The translations under genes and the position numbers were made by a program. This document shows positions 26,408 to 35,160 of a DNA stretch of 48,633 bases, one piece after another. Each line of letters begins with the position of its first letter. The stretch's first letter is position 1. The notes under the pieces were generated by a model. The model had not been told where the DNA came from. It saw only the letters and a program-made list of their open reading frames with translations, and ran no database searches. Origin of the DNA: an uncultured Clostridia bacterium (GTDB lineage: Bacteria; Bacillota; Clostridia; TANB77; CAG-508); the NCBI GenBank assembly GCA_944392385.1, contig CALXWL010000006.1, positions 1-48,633 of the forward strand, given 5' to 3'.

Positions 26408-27418
26408 ATGAAAAGATTTGGTTTGCAAAGTATTAAATTTGATAACCCAATTACTATATTAGAAACTGCTTCTATTGTTGGTCCTAAAGAGGCTCAGGGA
26501 CCTATGGCAGATTATTTTGATAAGTGCTTAGAAGATGAATTTTGGGAAGAGAAAACTTGGGAAAAGGCTGAGAGTAAAATTATAAAAGAAACTACTAATA
26601 TGAGTATTATGAAAGCTGGTCTTTCTCCTACTCAAATTAATTACTGTTTTGCTGGTGATTTACTTAATCAGTGTATTTCATCAAGTTTTGGTTTAAGAGA
26701 ATTAGGTATACCTCTTTACGGTATTTTTGGTGCTTGTTCTACATTTGTTGAGGGAATGCAATTAGCTTCTATTTTTATTGATGGCGGTGCTGCAGATAAA
26801 TGTATTTGTACAGCTTCTAGCCATTTTTGTAGTGCTGAAAAACAGTTTAGATTTCCATTAGAACTTGGTAACCAAAGACCTCCTACATCTCAATGGACTG
26901 TTACAGGTGCAGGTGCTGCAGTTCTTTCAAAAAGTGGAAATGGTCCTTATGTAACTTATATTACTACTGGTAAAGTTGTTGATATGGGTATTAAAGATGC
27001 AAATAATATGGGTGCTGCTATGGCTCCTGCCGCATTAGATACTTTAATTGCTCATTTTAAAGATACTGGAAGAAAGCCTAGTTATTATGATGCTATTTTA
27101 ACTGGTGACTTAGGTTATATTGGTAAAGATATTCTTACAGATATGTCAATGTCAAAAGGTTTTAATATTAAGTCTAACTACAATGATTGTGGGGTTTTAA
27201 TATTTGATAAAAATGTTCAGGATACTCATTCTGGTGGTAGTGGTTGTGCTTGTTGTGCTACTATTTTTTCAGGTTATGTTTTTAATAAATTAAAACAAAA
27301 AGGTTTAAAGAAAGTGCTTCTAATTGCAACTGGTGCTCTTACTAATTCTACATCAGCCCAACAAGGCGAGAGTATTCCAGGAATTGCACATGCAATTAGT
27401 GTTGAAACAGATATATAA
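26408..27418 (+). CDS. spoVAD: Stage V sporulation protein AD
   Basis: A 336-residue peripheral protein with a thiolase-like fold that binds dipicolinic acid during its transport into and out of the spore core. Family segments are TASIVGPKEAQGPMADYFD, LSPTQINYCFAGDLLNQC, YGIFGACSTFVEGMQLAS (the thiolase-type Cys region), CTASSHFCSAEKQFRFP and SGGSGCACCATIFSGY. The start follows GAAAGG. It is separated from spoVAC by a hairpin element but is still in the same operon order spoVAC-D-E. Confidence 0.97.
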   Translation: MKRFGLQSIKFDNPITILETASIVGPKEAQGPMADYFDKCLEDEFWEEKTWEKAESKIIKETTNMSIMKAGLSPTQINYCFAGDLLNQCISSSFGLRELGIPLYGIFGACSTFVEGMQLASIFIDGGAADKCICTASSHFCSAEKQFRFPLELGNQRPPTSQWTVTGAGAAVLSKSGNGPYVTYITTGKVVDMGIKDANNMGAAMAPAALDTLIAHFKDTGRKPSYYDAILTGDLGYIGKDILTDMSMSKGFNIKSNYNDCGVLIFDKNVQDTHSGGSGCACCATIFSGYVFNKLKQKGLKKVLLIATGALTNSTSAQQGESIPGIAHAISVETDI

Positions 27419-27510
27419 TATTGCAACTTATTAGTTTTTAAAATAGCACAATTATCATTTTATATTTGCATAAATGTAATTAAAATTGATGTTTTTAGAA
27501 AGGAGTCAAA

Positions 27511-27900
27511 ATGCAAGATTTTTTTAATAATTTAGATTGGATGATGTTACTTCGTGCCTTTCTTGTTGGAGGATCAATCTGTATTGTTGGACAAATTCTC
27601 ATAGATAAAACAAAACTTACTTCTGCAAGAATATTAGTTATTTTTGTAACCTTAGGTGCTATCTTAGGAGGTCTTGGAATTTACCAAAAATTAGTTGATT
27701 TTGCTGGATGTGGTGCTACCGTTCCTTTAACAGGATTTGGTAATTTACTTGCAAAAGGTGCAATAAAAAAAGCCGAAGTAGATGGACTTTTAGGAGCATT
27801 TACAGGCGGCACAGCAGCTGCTGCTGGTGGAATTGCTGCTGCAATATTCTTTGGATATATTGCTTCTCTTATTTCAAAACCAAAAATGAAAAAGCAATAA
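27511..27900 (+). CDS. spoVAE: Stage V sporulation protein AE
   Basis: A 129-residue membrane protein homologous to SpoVAEb, with about four transmembrane segments and the motifs FLVGGSICIVGQILID, KLVDFAGCGATVPLTGFGNL and GLLGAFTGGTAAAAGG. It is similar in plan to SpoVAC and acts in the same dipicolinate channel complex. The ribosome site GAAAGGAG is 6 nt before the ATG. Hairpins follow the stop codon. Confidence 0.95.
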   Translation: MQDFFNNLDWMMLLRAFLVGGSICIVGQILIDKTKLTSARILVIFVTLGAILGGLGIYQKLVDFAGCGATVPLTGFGNLLAKGAIKKAEVDGLLGAFTGGTAAAAGGIAAAIFFGYIASLISKPKMKKQ

Positions 27901-27936
27901 ACGCAGTGGACAGACTTCAGACATGGGCAGACACGG

Positions 27937-27995
27937 GGACGGAGTTTTTGTCTTTAAGATGTCTGGCTGTAGCCCTAAAGACAAAAACTTCGTCC
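27937..27995 (+). terminator. Large hairpin after spoVAE
   Basis: Arms of 20 nt (27937-27956 and 27976-27995) pair with a single G-U wobble around a 19-nt loop. The sequence after it is only mildly T-rich, so it may be a transcript end or an inserted palindromic element. The rest of 27996-28159 shows no gene. Confidence 0.55.
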
Positions 27996-28159
27996 TTAAT
28001 ACCCCATTGCCGACAGACACAAGGCCTGTCAGCAATACTTATATTCTAATTTGCACCCTCTATTCTACTATTCAATATCATATGCATACGAACCTCCCTG
28101 CCATCTTACTTTTCTTGTTTTTATAACGTTTTGTTATAATGTATTTTTTTATATAAAGA

Positions 28160-28423
<264 letters not shown>

Positions 28424-28492
28424 ATTATTTGCTCCTTCGTTTCTTTTTTCGTTATCCTTCTTTATGTTTTCTCATCTACATATACACTTTTA

Positions 28493-28521
28493 TTTTACAA
28501 TATTAATTTTTCCTTGTCAAT
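28493..28521 (-). promoter_or_regulatory. Sigma-A promoter of the (TA)n gene
   Basis: On the minus strand TTGACA (28521-28516) and TAAAAT (28498-28493) have a 17-bp spacer, leaving a 5' leader of about 60 nt before the ATG at 28423. Confidence 0.7.
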
Positions 28522-28536
28522 ATTTTTTACACAAAT

Positions 28537-28565
28537 GTAATATTTGTGTAATATGTTTGTAATAT
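28537..28565. repeat. Second array of three TGTAATA repeats with 11-bp period
   Basis: TGTAATA begins at 28537, 28548 and 28559. It lies between the divergent promoters of the (TA)n gene and the toxin-antitoxin genes, with the same motif and spacing as the array at 25444. Confidence 0.55.
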
Positions 28566-28637
28566 TCAGACTGAATAATAGCACGTGTGCTAGTATATTA
28601 TAGTGTAATAATATATATAATAATATTAAATAACATA

Positions 28638-28666
28638 TTGACGTACGTATAAACGTCTGTTATAAT
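28638..28666 (+). promoter_or_regulatory. Promoter of the YefM/YoeB-type operon
   Basis: TTGACG at 28638-28643 and TATAAT at 28661-28666 have a 17-bp spacer. The spacer begins with ACGT-containing palindromic sequence (ACGTACGT spans the -35), a plausible antitoxin operator. Confidence 0.8.
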
Positions 28667-28689
28667 AATATATATAAGGAGGGATAAAA

Positions 28690-28932
28690 ATGACAAATAT
28701 AAATATAACTAATTTTAGAAAAGATATATACAATCTATTAGAGCAAACAATTAAGTATAATGAACCACTGAACATATTAACTAAAAGTGGAAATGCTGTA
28801 GTAATAAGTGAAGAAGATTACAACAATATAATGGAAACGTTGTATATAATGTCCATACCTGGTTTAAAAGATGAAATAATAAAAAGGTCAAAAGAAGATG
28901 ATACTGTAGACGAAAGCGAGGTTGAATGGTAA
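28690..28932 (+). CDS. YefM/Phd-family antitoxin
   Basis: An 80-residue antitoxin. The N-terminal Phd/YefM DNA-binding fold shows ITNFRKDIYNLLEQTI, EPLNILTKSGNAVVISEEDYN and METLYIMS. The acidic C-terminal tail (SKEDDTVDESEVEW) is the part expected to wrap the toxin. AAGGAGGG lies before the ATG. It is predicted to repress its own promoter together with the toxin. The toxin gene starts 3 nt after the stop codon. Confidence 0.92.
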   Translation: MTNINITNFRKDIYNLLEQTIKYNEPLNILTKSGNAVVISEEDYNNIMETLYIMSIPGLKDEIIKRSKEDDTVDESEVEW

Positions 28933-28935
28933 TAG

Positions 28936-29202
28936 ATGTATAGAATAGAGTACCATAAAAAGGCAGTAAAAGAGATATTGAAATTAAAAGAGAACAACCT
29001 AGATAAAAAAGCTAAAAAGCTAGTCGATTTAATAAGAGAAAATCCATATCAGACCCCGCCACCTTATGAAAAATTAGTTGGAGATTTACAAGGGTTTTAT
29101 TCAAGAAGAATAAATATAAAACATAGATTAGTTTATCAAGTAAACGAGGAAGAAAAAAAAATAAAAATCATATCGTTATGGTCACATTATGAAAATATAT
29201 AG
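28936..29202 (+). CDS. yoeB: YoeB/Txe-family mRNA interferase toxin
   Basis: An 88-residue RelE-superfamily toxin that cleaves mRNA in the ribosomal A site. The family end is clear: PPPYEKLVGDLQGFYSRRIN, IKHRLVYQV and IKIISLWSHYE, with the conserved Glu, Arg and C-terminal His-Tyr used in catalysis. It pairs with the YefM-type antitoxin upstream in one operon. It converges with yunB and is followed by a GC-rich hairpin. Confidence 0.93.
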   Translation: MYRIEYHKKAVKEILKLKENNLDKKAKKLVDLIRENPYQTPPPYEKLVGDLQGFYSRRINIKHRLVYQVNEEEKKIKIISLWSHYENI

Positions 29203-29245
29203 ACATGGAACGGCAGGCTGTCTGAAAACTGCCGTCCCCGTGTCT
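29201..29245. terminator. Hairpin between convergent yoeB and yunB
   Basis: AGACA and ACGGCAG (29201-29216) pair with CTGCCGT and TGTCT (29229-29245), with a small internal mismatch. There is no clear T-run on either side, so it is a weak or factor-assisted terminator, or a palindromic repeat. It contains one of the two 16-nt inverted repeats. Confidence 0.5.
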
Positions 29246-29249
29246 GCTC

Positions 29250-29933
29250 TTATTGTTCTATATTTTCTAACTGTAAGTAAGTTTGTGGTACTTCTCCTAC
29301 AACTACTGTTTCTACTAGTAATACTTGATTGTTTATTGTTTTATCTATTGTTTTATATGATGTAAGTATTGATACATTACATTCTATTTCTAAATATATT
29401 CTATATATTGTTTGATTTATTCCTGCTGATTCAAATTCTGTTTTTATTTGCGTTGCAATATCTCCTGCTGATATTATTTTTATTTTCATTTTAGGTCCGC
29501 TACCTGCTAAGTATTTATTACCTGTTAGTGCTCCTATTGGTATTTCTATGTTTTGATTTTTTATTTGTGTAAGCTCGTTTTGTATTTCTATTGCAATATC
29601 TGAAACTATTTTGTTTAACATTACTATGTCTGTTTTTAATATGCTATTTTTCCCATCATCACTTTTTATTAATTTTACTGTTTCTTGGTAATTGTATCTT
29701 CCTAATACTTCACTTGATTTACGATTAGTTATATCTGTTGCAATACCTTGTGCTTTTGATATGCAGAGTCCCTCAAATATTGGGTCGATTGATTTTAATA
29801 CACTATAACCTGTTGTTATTGTTATAATTAGTATTAGTGCTGTAAAATATATTTTCCTTAATTTTTTATTATCTAGTTTTATTATTTTTAATTTTGGTAA
29901 TTTTATCCTATTTCTTGAATATATTTTATCCAT
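29250..29933 (-). CDS. yunB: Sporulation protein YunB
   Basis: A 227-residue mother-cell sporulation protein, needed for proper spore formation in Bacillus, with unknown biochemistry. A basic N-terminus leads to one transmembrane helix (about 28-47, IYFTALILIITITTGYSVL). The extracytoplasmic part carries family stretches SIDPIFEGLCISKAQGIATD, VSDIAIEIQNELTQI, EIPIGALTGNKYLAGSGPKM and a C-terminal YLQLE. It overlaps the 3' end of the SPOCS/LysM gene by 8 nt, so the two are translationally coupled. Confidence 0.85.
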   Translation of the reverse strand: MDKIYSRNRIKLPKLKIIKLDNKKLRKIYFTALILIITITTGYSVLKSIDPIFEGLCISKAQGIATDITNRKSSEVLGRYNYQETVKLIKSDDGKNSILKTDIVMLNKIVSDIAIEIQNELTQIKNQNIEIPIGALTGNKYLAGSGPKMKIKIISAGDIATQIKTEFESAGINQTIYRIYLEIECNVSILTSYKTIDKTINNQVLLVETVVVGEVPQTYLQLENIEQ

Positions 29934-31473
29934 TTTTTTCTACAGCTATTTTATTTCTGCAAAATCTTGGTATATATAGTTGTTGCCCTACAAAAATTTT
30001 ATTTGCGTCTTCTATTTCATTTACTCTTGTTATATCTTCCACTGTGCTTTTAAACATTTTTGCTATTTTCCAAAGTGTGTCTCCTGGTTTTACAAAATAA
30101 ATTACCATGCTATATGTATTGCATTCTCTGGTTTCTTCCATTCTTATTTCTTCAATCATATTTAATTCTTTGTTTTTCTGTTCTGATATGCAAAATTGTA
30201 TTCCTACTGTAATTTCTATTACTCCATCTTTTATGATAAAATCATTTTGTCTTATTTTTAAAATTGTTTCTATTTGTGATTTTTCCTCTATTTTATCTGA
30301 GATTACTTCAAAGCTAAATGGTAATTCTACAGGTTTCATATTTATTCGGCTATTTTGTTCAAATAATATTTCTAAAATTAGGTTTCCTTCATAGATGATT
30401 TTTCCATTCCTAGTTTGTGTATCATTTATTAAAGGGTTTATTTGTACATCTAATACACGCCCTGTTAATTCTGGTATTCTAATATTTTCTTTTACTGTAC
30501 AAATATCGCTTATATTATTTCTTTCTATTACAGCATTTACCCTTTTTTTATTGAATTCTATATCTTTTGATATGCTATATAAATCTTCTATTATGTTAAT
30601 TTCTTTAGTTTCATATGCGAAACATATTACTTCTATTTCCGCTTCTACATATATTGAATGTTCTTCTGTACTATTAGGTTTTATAACTAGATTACATAAA
30701 TTGTTTTGTAGTTCACATTCTGAATTTTCATTTATGTTTTGTATATCTACAAATCCCATTATTGGAATTTTTGTTGTAACTGTATTTATTCTGTTATCTT
30801 CTGTTAAATACATTATTTCAACAAGTGCATCTGCTTTTGATAGAACTTTATTATAGCTTATTTTTGTTTCTTCATCTACTATTCTCAAATTAACTTTCAT
30901 TATTTCAGCTAAATCATCTGCTACATCTATTGCTATTGTATCTTTTGCAGATACTTTATTAGTGCCATTTCCTATTAATGAAGTGATTTTTTGTGTATTG
31001 TTTAATAATTGTACATCATCTACTTTTTCTACACCTGTTATTACATCAAAAACTTCATTAGCATATATTCTAATAGAAGTTTCTATTGTTGCTTTTATGT
31101 TTAGTTTCCTTCCATTTATTACTCTTGTATCAAAACTTTTTATGGCTATATTTATTTGCGAATCCATATTTTCTCTGCAATTTTCCATATCTATAATTTG
31201 GGTAAAATCTAAACTTGTGTTTAAACTTCTTATGCTTGATTTTTCATCATCTGCTATATATATTAAATAAGTATTTATTGCTCCATCTATTCTAATTTTA
31301 CCTTCCATAATCTCTTTTTTATAGATGCTTACAATTCCATGTGTAGATATAACATTTAACACATCTGGTTTAATATCATTTACAATCACATCTGTCTCAA
31401 CTGCCCTGCTTTCTTTCTTTTGTCCTACTATTTGATTTAAAATAATTTGATTTTTGGCTGTTTCTACTACCAT
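29926..31473 (-). CDS. SPOCS (DUF3794)-LysM spore coat/cortex protein
   Basis: A 515-residue protein with repeated DUF3794/SPOCS beta domains (about residues 25-120, 150-270 and 310-440; for example KPDVLNVISTHGIVSIYKKE, and VQINPLINDTQTRNGKIIYE). A C-terminal LysM domain follows (MVIYFVKPGDTLWKIAKMFK, then VNEIEDANKIFVGQQLYIP). LysM binds peptidoglycan. In spore formers SPOCS-LysM proteins act at the coat-cortex interface, similar in role to SafA/SpoVID. There is no signal peptide, as usual for mother-cell coat proteins. The neighbours yabG, veg and yunB fit this. Confidence 0.9.
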   Translation of the reverse strand: MVVETAKNQIILNQIVGQKKESRAVETDVIVNDIKPDVLNVISTHGIVSIYKKEIMEGKIRIDGAINTYLIYIADDEKSSIRSLNTSLDFTQIIDMENCRENMDSQINIAIKSFDTRVINGRKLNIKATIETSIRIYANEVFDVITGVEKVDDVQLLNNTQKITSLIGNGTNKVSAKDTIAIDVADDLAEIMKVNLRIVDEETKISYNKVLSKADALVEIMYLTEDNRINTVTTKIPIMGFVDIQNINENSECELQNNLCNLVIKPNSTEEHSIYVEAEIEVICFAYETKEINIIEDLYSISKDIEFNKKRVNAVIERNNISDICTVKENIRIPELTGRVLDVQINPLINDTQTRNGKIIYEGNLILEILFEQNSRINMKPVELPFSFEVISDKIEEKSQIETILKIRQNDFIIKDGVIEITVGIQFCISEQKNKELNMIEEIRMEETRECNTYSMVIYFVKPGDTLWKIAKMFKSTVEDITRVNEIEDANKIFVGQQLYIPRFCRNKIAVEKNG

Positions 31474-31517
31474 AAACTTCCCTCCCTTAATTATTATTAC
31501 ATTATATTAAGGAGAAT

Positions 31518-31550
31518 AAAAAAAATTCCTAAATTTTAGGAATTTTTTTT
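31518..31550 (-). terminator. Intrinsic terminator of veg
   Basis: A hairpin ATTCCT...AGGAAT flanked by A-runs on one side and T-runs on the other. On the minus strand the T-run follows the veg stop codon. Confidence 0.75.
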
Positions 31551-31830
31551 AAAACTTTGTTTTTGATACTTCTGGAACTAATGGAAAGTATTCTTTTCCA
31601 TCAAATATTGAGATTTGCAATTCATTTGTAAGTATATCTGTATATCTATAACTTGCATTTGTTTCTTTTCCTTGATTTTTTACGATGAAGATGTTTGGGT
31701 AGGTGTTTTCTATTACTGCTTCTTCTTCAAAAAATTTTTTTCGTCCCATTGCTCCTCTTATAATAATTTTTCGTCCTATGTTTTCATAAATCTCTGTTTT
31801 AATATTTGAAATATCATCTTTGCAAATCAT
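31549..31830 (-). CDS. veg: Veg family protein
   Basis: A 93-residue small protein of the Veg family: IKTEIYENIGRKIIIRGAMG, AVIENTYPNIFIVK and YRYTDILTNELQISIF. Veg is highly transcribed in Bacillus and has been linked to biofilm gene control and spore outgrowth, but its biochemical role is unclear. It adjoins yabG as in many Firmicutes and has its own near-consensus promoter and terminator. Confidence 0.9.
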   Translation of the reverse strand: MICKDDISNIKTEIYENIGRKIIIRGAMGRKKFFEEEAVIENTYPNIFIVKNQGKETNASYRYTDILTNELQISIFDGKEYFPLVPEVSKTKF

Positions 31831-31865
31831 ATGAAACCCACATCCTCTTCTATTTAATTTTCTGC

Positions 31866-31894
31866 ATTATATCATCGTTGCCGATAATTGTCAA
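31866..31894 (-). promoter_or_regulatory. Consensus sigma-A promoter of veg
   Basis: On the minus strand TTGACA (31894-31889), a 17-bp spacer and TATAAT (31871-31866) form an exact consensus promoter. This agrees with the very strong veg promoter known from Bacillus subtilis. Confidence 0.9.
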
Positions 31895-31963
31895 AAAATG
31901 TATTTATATGTCTGTGACGTCTTTTCTTACGGCTGTAAGGTTTCTATGAATTCTTGTTTTGTT

Positions 31964-31992
31964 TGTTACATTTGTATTACATTTTAATTACA
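31964..31992. repeat. Third array of TGTAATA-like repeats, reverse orientation
   Basis: Reading the minus strand, TGTAATT, TGTAATA and TGTAACA occur at 11-bp steps (31992-31986, 31981-31975, 31970-31964). The array lies about 70-100 bp upstream of the veg -35 box and touches the last codons of yabG. Confidence 0.5.
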
Positions 31993-32794
31993 TAATTATT
32001 ACTTTCTTTTTCCCCATTGCACCAATACCACTAATTCCTTTTTCACCTTCTTTTATTTCTCTTGCAATTTCATAGCTACTTACAAATTTACTTTTATCTG
32101 ATACAGCTATTTTTTCTGCTACAATAAGTGGGTCTATAAAATCTATTAATATCCTGCCTGGTGAAGATGCAAAATCTGCTCCTGCTTCTATTAAAGCTTC
32201 AAAGAAACTCTGGCATGCTCCTGCAAATATTACAAGTTTGTTTGATGATTTTGCCCATTTTCTTGCCTCTTTTACTGTGTTTATAAAATTTCCAGAATTT
32301 CTGTAATTATATATGTTAGTATAGTTTATCCCTTTTTTTAACATTGCATCATGTCCTGTTATTATAAGTATATCTGGCTGATATTTTTCTAATAATTGCC
32401 TAACCATAATTGGTTGTTTATGTTCTGGTATGTTTTTTACAATCGCATCTAATCCCATTTTCTTATAATATCTTGCTGATTTTTCACTATATCTTTTATC
32501 TCCATCTAAGTGGAGTATTTTCCCCATTCTTACAGAATAGCTTCTATGTTCTTCGGTTTTGTGCTTTATTCTTTTTATTAATAATTCTTCTGTTTTTTTT
32601 TGAGTATTTATAATTGTTTTTGTATCTACTTTTTCTATATCTTCTATAGGTGCATCTGCTTCTATTCTAACAACTACACCTTTTAAAATAGCATAAGCAC
32701 TACCATTTTTTAGCTTTATTATTCTATCTACAATAAAAAGTATATCTTTTTTATATGAAATTCTTACAACAAAGTCTCCTTTTCTTATTTTCAC
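31988..32794 (-). CDS. yabG: Sporulation-specific protease YabG
   Basis: A cysteine-type coat protease made in the mother cell. It processes coat proteins and, in clostridia, pseudoprotease germination proteins. The GTG at 32794 was chosen (268 residues, MKIRKGDFVVRISY) because GAGGTG lies 6 nt before it. Family segments are GKILHLDGDKRYSEKSARYY, QPDILIITGHDAMLKKG, VIFAGACQSFFEALIEAGAD, SSPGRILIDFIDPL and the C-terminal GIGAMGKKKVI. The Cys and His of HLDGD/ITGHD/AGACQS are candidate catalytic residues. It precedes veg, as is usual. Confidence 0.95.
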   Translation of the reverse strand: MKIRKGDFVVRISYKKDILFIVDRIIKLKNGSAYAILKGVVVRIEADAPIEDIEKVDTKTIINTQKKTEELLIKRIKHKTEEHRSYSVRMGKILHLDGDKRYSEKSARYYKKMGLDAIVKNIPEHKQPIMVRQLLEKYQPDILIITGHDAMLKKGINYTNIYNYRNSGNFINTVKEARKWAKSSNKLVIFAGACQSFFEALIEAGADFASSPGRILIDFIDPLIVAEKIAVSDKSKFVSSYEIAREIKEGEKGISGIGAMGKKKVIIM

Positions 32795-32864
32795 ATTTAT
32801 CACCTCAAACTATTTAGCTATTATATTTTATGTCGAATTTTGAGGTGATGTGAAAAATGTTTTT

Positions 32865-34622
32865 TTATTTCTTGTCTATTATAATATGCACATCTCGTAA
32901 TTGGTCAGGTCTTACATTACTTGGAGCTCCCATCATTAAGTCTTGTGCTTTACTATTTAGAGGGAATGCAATTACTTCTCTTATTGTATCTGAATTTGCT
33001 AAAAGCATAAGTAATCTATCAACTCCAGGTGCAATTCCAGCATGTGGTGGAGCACCGTATTGGAAAGCTTTATATAAGGCTCCAAATTTATTTTTTACTT
33101 CTTCTTCTGTATAGCCTGCCATAGTAAATGCTTTTAGCATAATTTCAATGTCATGATTTCTAACCGCACCTGATGAAAGCTCTACGCCATTACATACAAG
33201 GTCATATTGATATGCTAATATATCTAGAGGATTTTGATTTTCTAATGCTTTTAATCCACCTTGTGGCATAGAAAATGGGTTATGGCTAAAAGCAATTTTA
33301 CCATGTTCATCTGTTTCAAACATTGGGAAATCAATAATCCAGCAAAGATTAAATTGGTTATTGTCAATTAATCCAAGTCTTTTGCCAAGCTCATCTCTAA
33401 TTTGCCCAGCTAAAACTTCAACAATACCTGCTGTTTCAGCAATAAAGAATAAGCAATCTCCTGGTTTTGAATTTGTTCTTTTGCACATTTCATCTCTTGC
33501 ATCATCAGGTATAAATTTTGCAATAGGTCCTTGAAAGCTTCCATCATCTAGGATTCTAAGCCATGCTAATCCTTTTGCTTTTAAATCTTTTATAGCATAA
33601 TCTGTCATTCCTTCGAAAAAGCTTCTTGGTTGGTCGGCTACATCATGTGTTGCTATAATTCTAACAATCTTGCCTTTGAAAGCACGTAAATCAACATTTT
33701 CAAAAACATCTGAAACATCTACTATTTCAAGTGGATTTCTTAAATCAGGTTTATCTGTTCCATATTTTAACATTGCTTCTTTATATGGAATTCTTGGGAA
33801 TGGATATTGTGTAATTTTTTTATCAGAAAATTTTTTCAATGTGTTGTAAATTACAGGTTCTATACTATTGAAAACATCTTCTTGTGTTGCAAAACTCATT
33901 TCCATATCTAATTGGTAAAATTCACCTGGGGCTCTATCTGCTCTTGCGTCTTCATCTCTAAAACATGGTGCAATTTGAAAATATTTATCAATTCCAGAAA
34001 CCATTAGTAATTGTTTAAATTGCTGAGGTGCTTGTGGTAAAGCATAAAATTTTCCTGGATGCAATCTACTAGGAACTAGGTAGTCTCTAGCGCCTTCTGG
34101 TGAAGAACTAGTTAAAATTGGAGTTTGAACCTCTAAAAAGCCTTGCTCAATCATTTGTGTTCTTAAAAATTGAATAACTTTTGCTCTTAAAATTAGATTA
34201 TTTTTTAATCTATCATTTCTTAAATCAAGGAATCTATATTGCAATCTTAAATCTTCCCTAACTTCTTGATTGGTATTTACTTCAAAAGGTAAATCTTGTG
34301 TTCTTTTTCCTAAAATTTTAATATCTTCAATACTAATTTCTACTAAACCAGTTTTTAGTTTAGGATTAATTGTTTCTTCATCACGTTTTTTTACTGTTCC
34401 ATAAACAGTTACTGTAGATTCAATTGGAATATGTGAAACAAAATCTACATCTTTAGTTTCGGCAGATGTTACAACTTGAGTAATTCCATACATATCACGA
34501 ATGTCTAAAAAAACCAATCCTCCTAAATCTCTAATAGTTTGTACCCAGCCACTAATTCTAACTTGTTTTCCAACATCTTCTAGTGTAATTTCGTTACAGT
34601 TGTGTGTTCTGTACTCATTCAT
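32865..34622 (-). CDS. aspS: Aspartyl-tRNA synthetase
   Basis: Charges tRNA-Asp, in the cytoplasm. At 585 residues it is bacterial-type: an OB-fold anticodon-binding domain (about 1-105, ISGWVQTIRDLGGLVFLDIRD), the class II catalytic core with motif 2 (FRDEDARADRAPGEFYQLDM), a GAD insertion domain (about 290-410) and motif 3 (GIAPGVDRLLMLLANSDTIREVIAFPLN). The residue after RD in the OB fold is Leu rather than His, a feature usually seen in discriminating enzymes. The start follows AGGAGGTAAG, and expression is controlled by the T-box leader upstream. Confidence 0.97.
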   Translation of the reverse strand: MNEYRTHNCNEITLEDVGKQVRISGWVQTIRDLGGLVFLDIRDMYGITQVVTSAETKDVDFVSHIPIESTVTVYGTVKKRDEETINPKLKTGLVEISIEDIKILGKRTQDLPFEVNTNQEVREDLRLQYRFLDLRNDRLKNNLILRAKVIQFLRTQMIEQGFLEVQTPILTSSSPEGARDYLVPSRLHPGKFYALPQAPQQFKQLLMVSGIDKYFQIAPCFRDEDARADRAPGEFYQLDMEMSFATQEDVFNSIEPVIYNTLKKFSDKKITQYPFPRIPYKEAMLKYGTDKPDLRNPLEIVDVSDVFENVDLRAFKGKIVRIIATHDVADQPRSFFEGMTDYAIKDLKAKGLAWLRILDDGSFQGPIAKFIPDDARDEMCKRTNSKPGDCLFFIAETAGIVEVLAGQIRDELGKRLGLIDNNQFNLCWIIDFPMFETDEHGKIAFSHNPFSMPQGGLKALENQNPLDILAYQYDLVCNGVELSSGAVRNHDIEIMLKAFTMAGYTEEEVKNKFGALYKAFQYGAPPHAGIAPGVDRLLMLLANSDTIREVIAFPLNSKAQDLMMGAPSNVRPDQLRDVHIIIDKK

Positions 34623-34639
34623 ATTTCTTTCTTACCTCC

Positions 34640-34883
34640 TTGTTTTAGGGCACAAAAAAACGCCCTTTGCAAAACTGCAGGGACGAAATAAATCCGCGGT
34701 GCCACCCCACTTGAAAACTAAATAAACCTATGCATATATAGTTTTCCACTTTATTAAAAATTGCTCCAATGTGTTTTACAATTTAGGTTGACCTTAAAGG
34801 GCTTCCAGCCTATGACCCTTATTCTCTGAAAGTAACTTCTAAATGCTTTCATTGTACAAACGCAAATATATTTTTTAGTTACA
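34640..34883 (-). promoter_or_regulatory. T-box leader of aspS
   Basis: On the minus strand the leader shows a stem I with AGAGAAT and GGCTGGAAGCCC. The T-box proper, GGTGGCACCGCGG, lies at about 34706-34694 and binds the uncharged tRNA acceptor end. A terminator follows with CCCTGCA...TGC..AGGG and a T-run (34683-34653). Uncharged tRNA should favour the antiterminator and raise aspS expression. The specifier is uncertain: the best triplet I see after the distal loop is AAC (34789-34787); no GAC occurs in that segment. Confidence 0.9.
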
Positions 34884-34889
34884 AATACT

Positions 34890-34918
34890 ATTTTACACAT
34901 TTTATGTAATTTTGTCAA
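34890..34918 (-). promoter_or_regulatory. Sigma-A promoter of the aspS T-box transcript
   Basis: TTGACA (34918-34913) and TAAAAT (34895-34890) on the minus strand have a 17-bp spacer. Transcription would start close to 34883, at the beginning of the leader. Confidence 0.75.
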
Positions 34919-34989
34919 GAACTATACATGAATTTTTAAATTTAGCCGTTATCATTCAGTATGCAATTTGAATTAAGTAGCACAAAGTA

Positions 34990-35135
34990 GCCAAAAGCAG
35001 GAATTATATATTTATTTTGGAAGGAAAAGTCAACGAGTCACCTACCACTAGGGAAGTGACTTAAGTGACCCTACATGGTGACCCGCGCGATTTGACTTTT
35101 ACTGGAAAAATAAATATATAATTTCTGATTTTGGC
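34990..35135. repeat. Second large inverted-repeat element (MITE-like)
   Basis: Arms at 34990-35032 and 35093-35135 pair almost fully: GCCAAAA/TTTTGGC, a 21-bp AT-rich section with one wobble, and AAAAGTCAA/TTGACTTTT. The loop holds smaller GTCAC/GTGAC repeats and is GC-richer. It resembles the element at 26254 in plan (AT-rich arms, GC-richer loop, no ORF). It lies between aspS and the ATPase operon and may also end the operon's transcript. Confidence 0.7.
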
Positions 35136-35160
35136 GGACTATATAGTCCTCAAACTGTAT

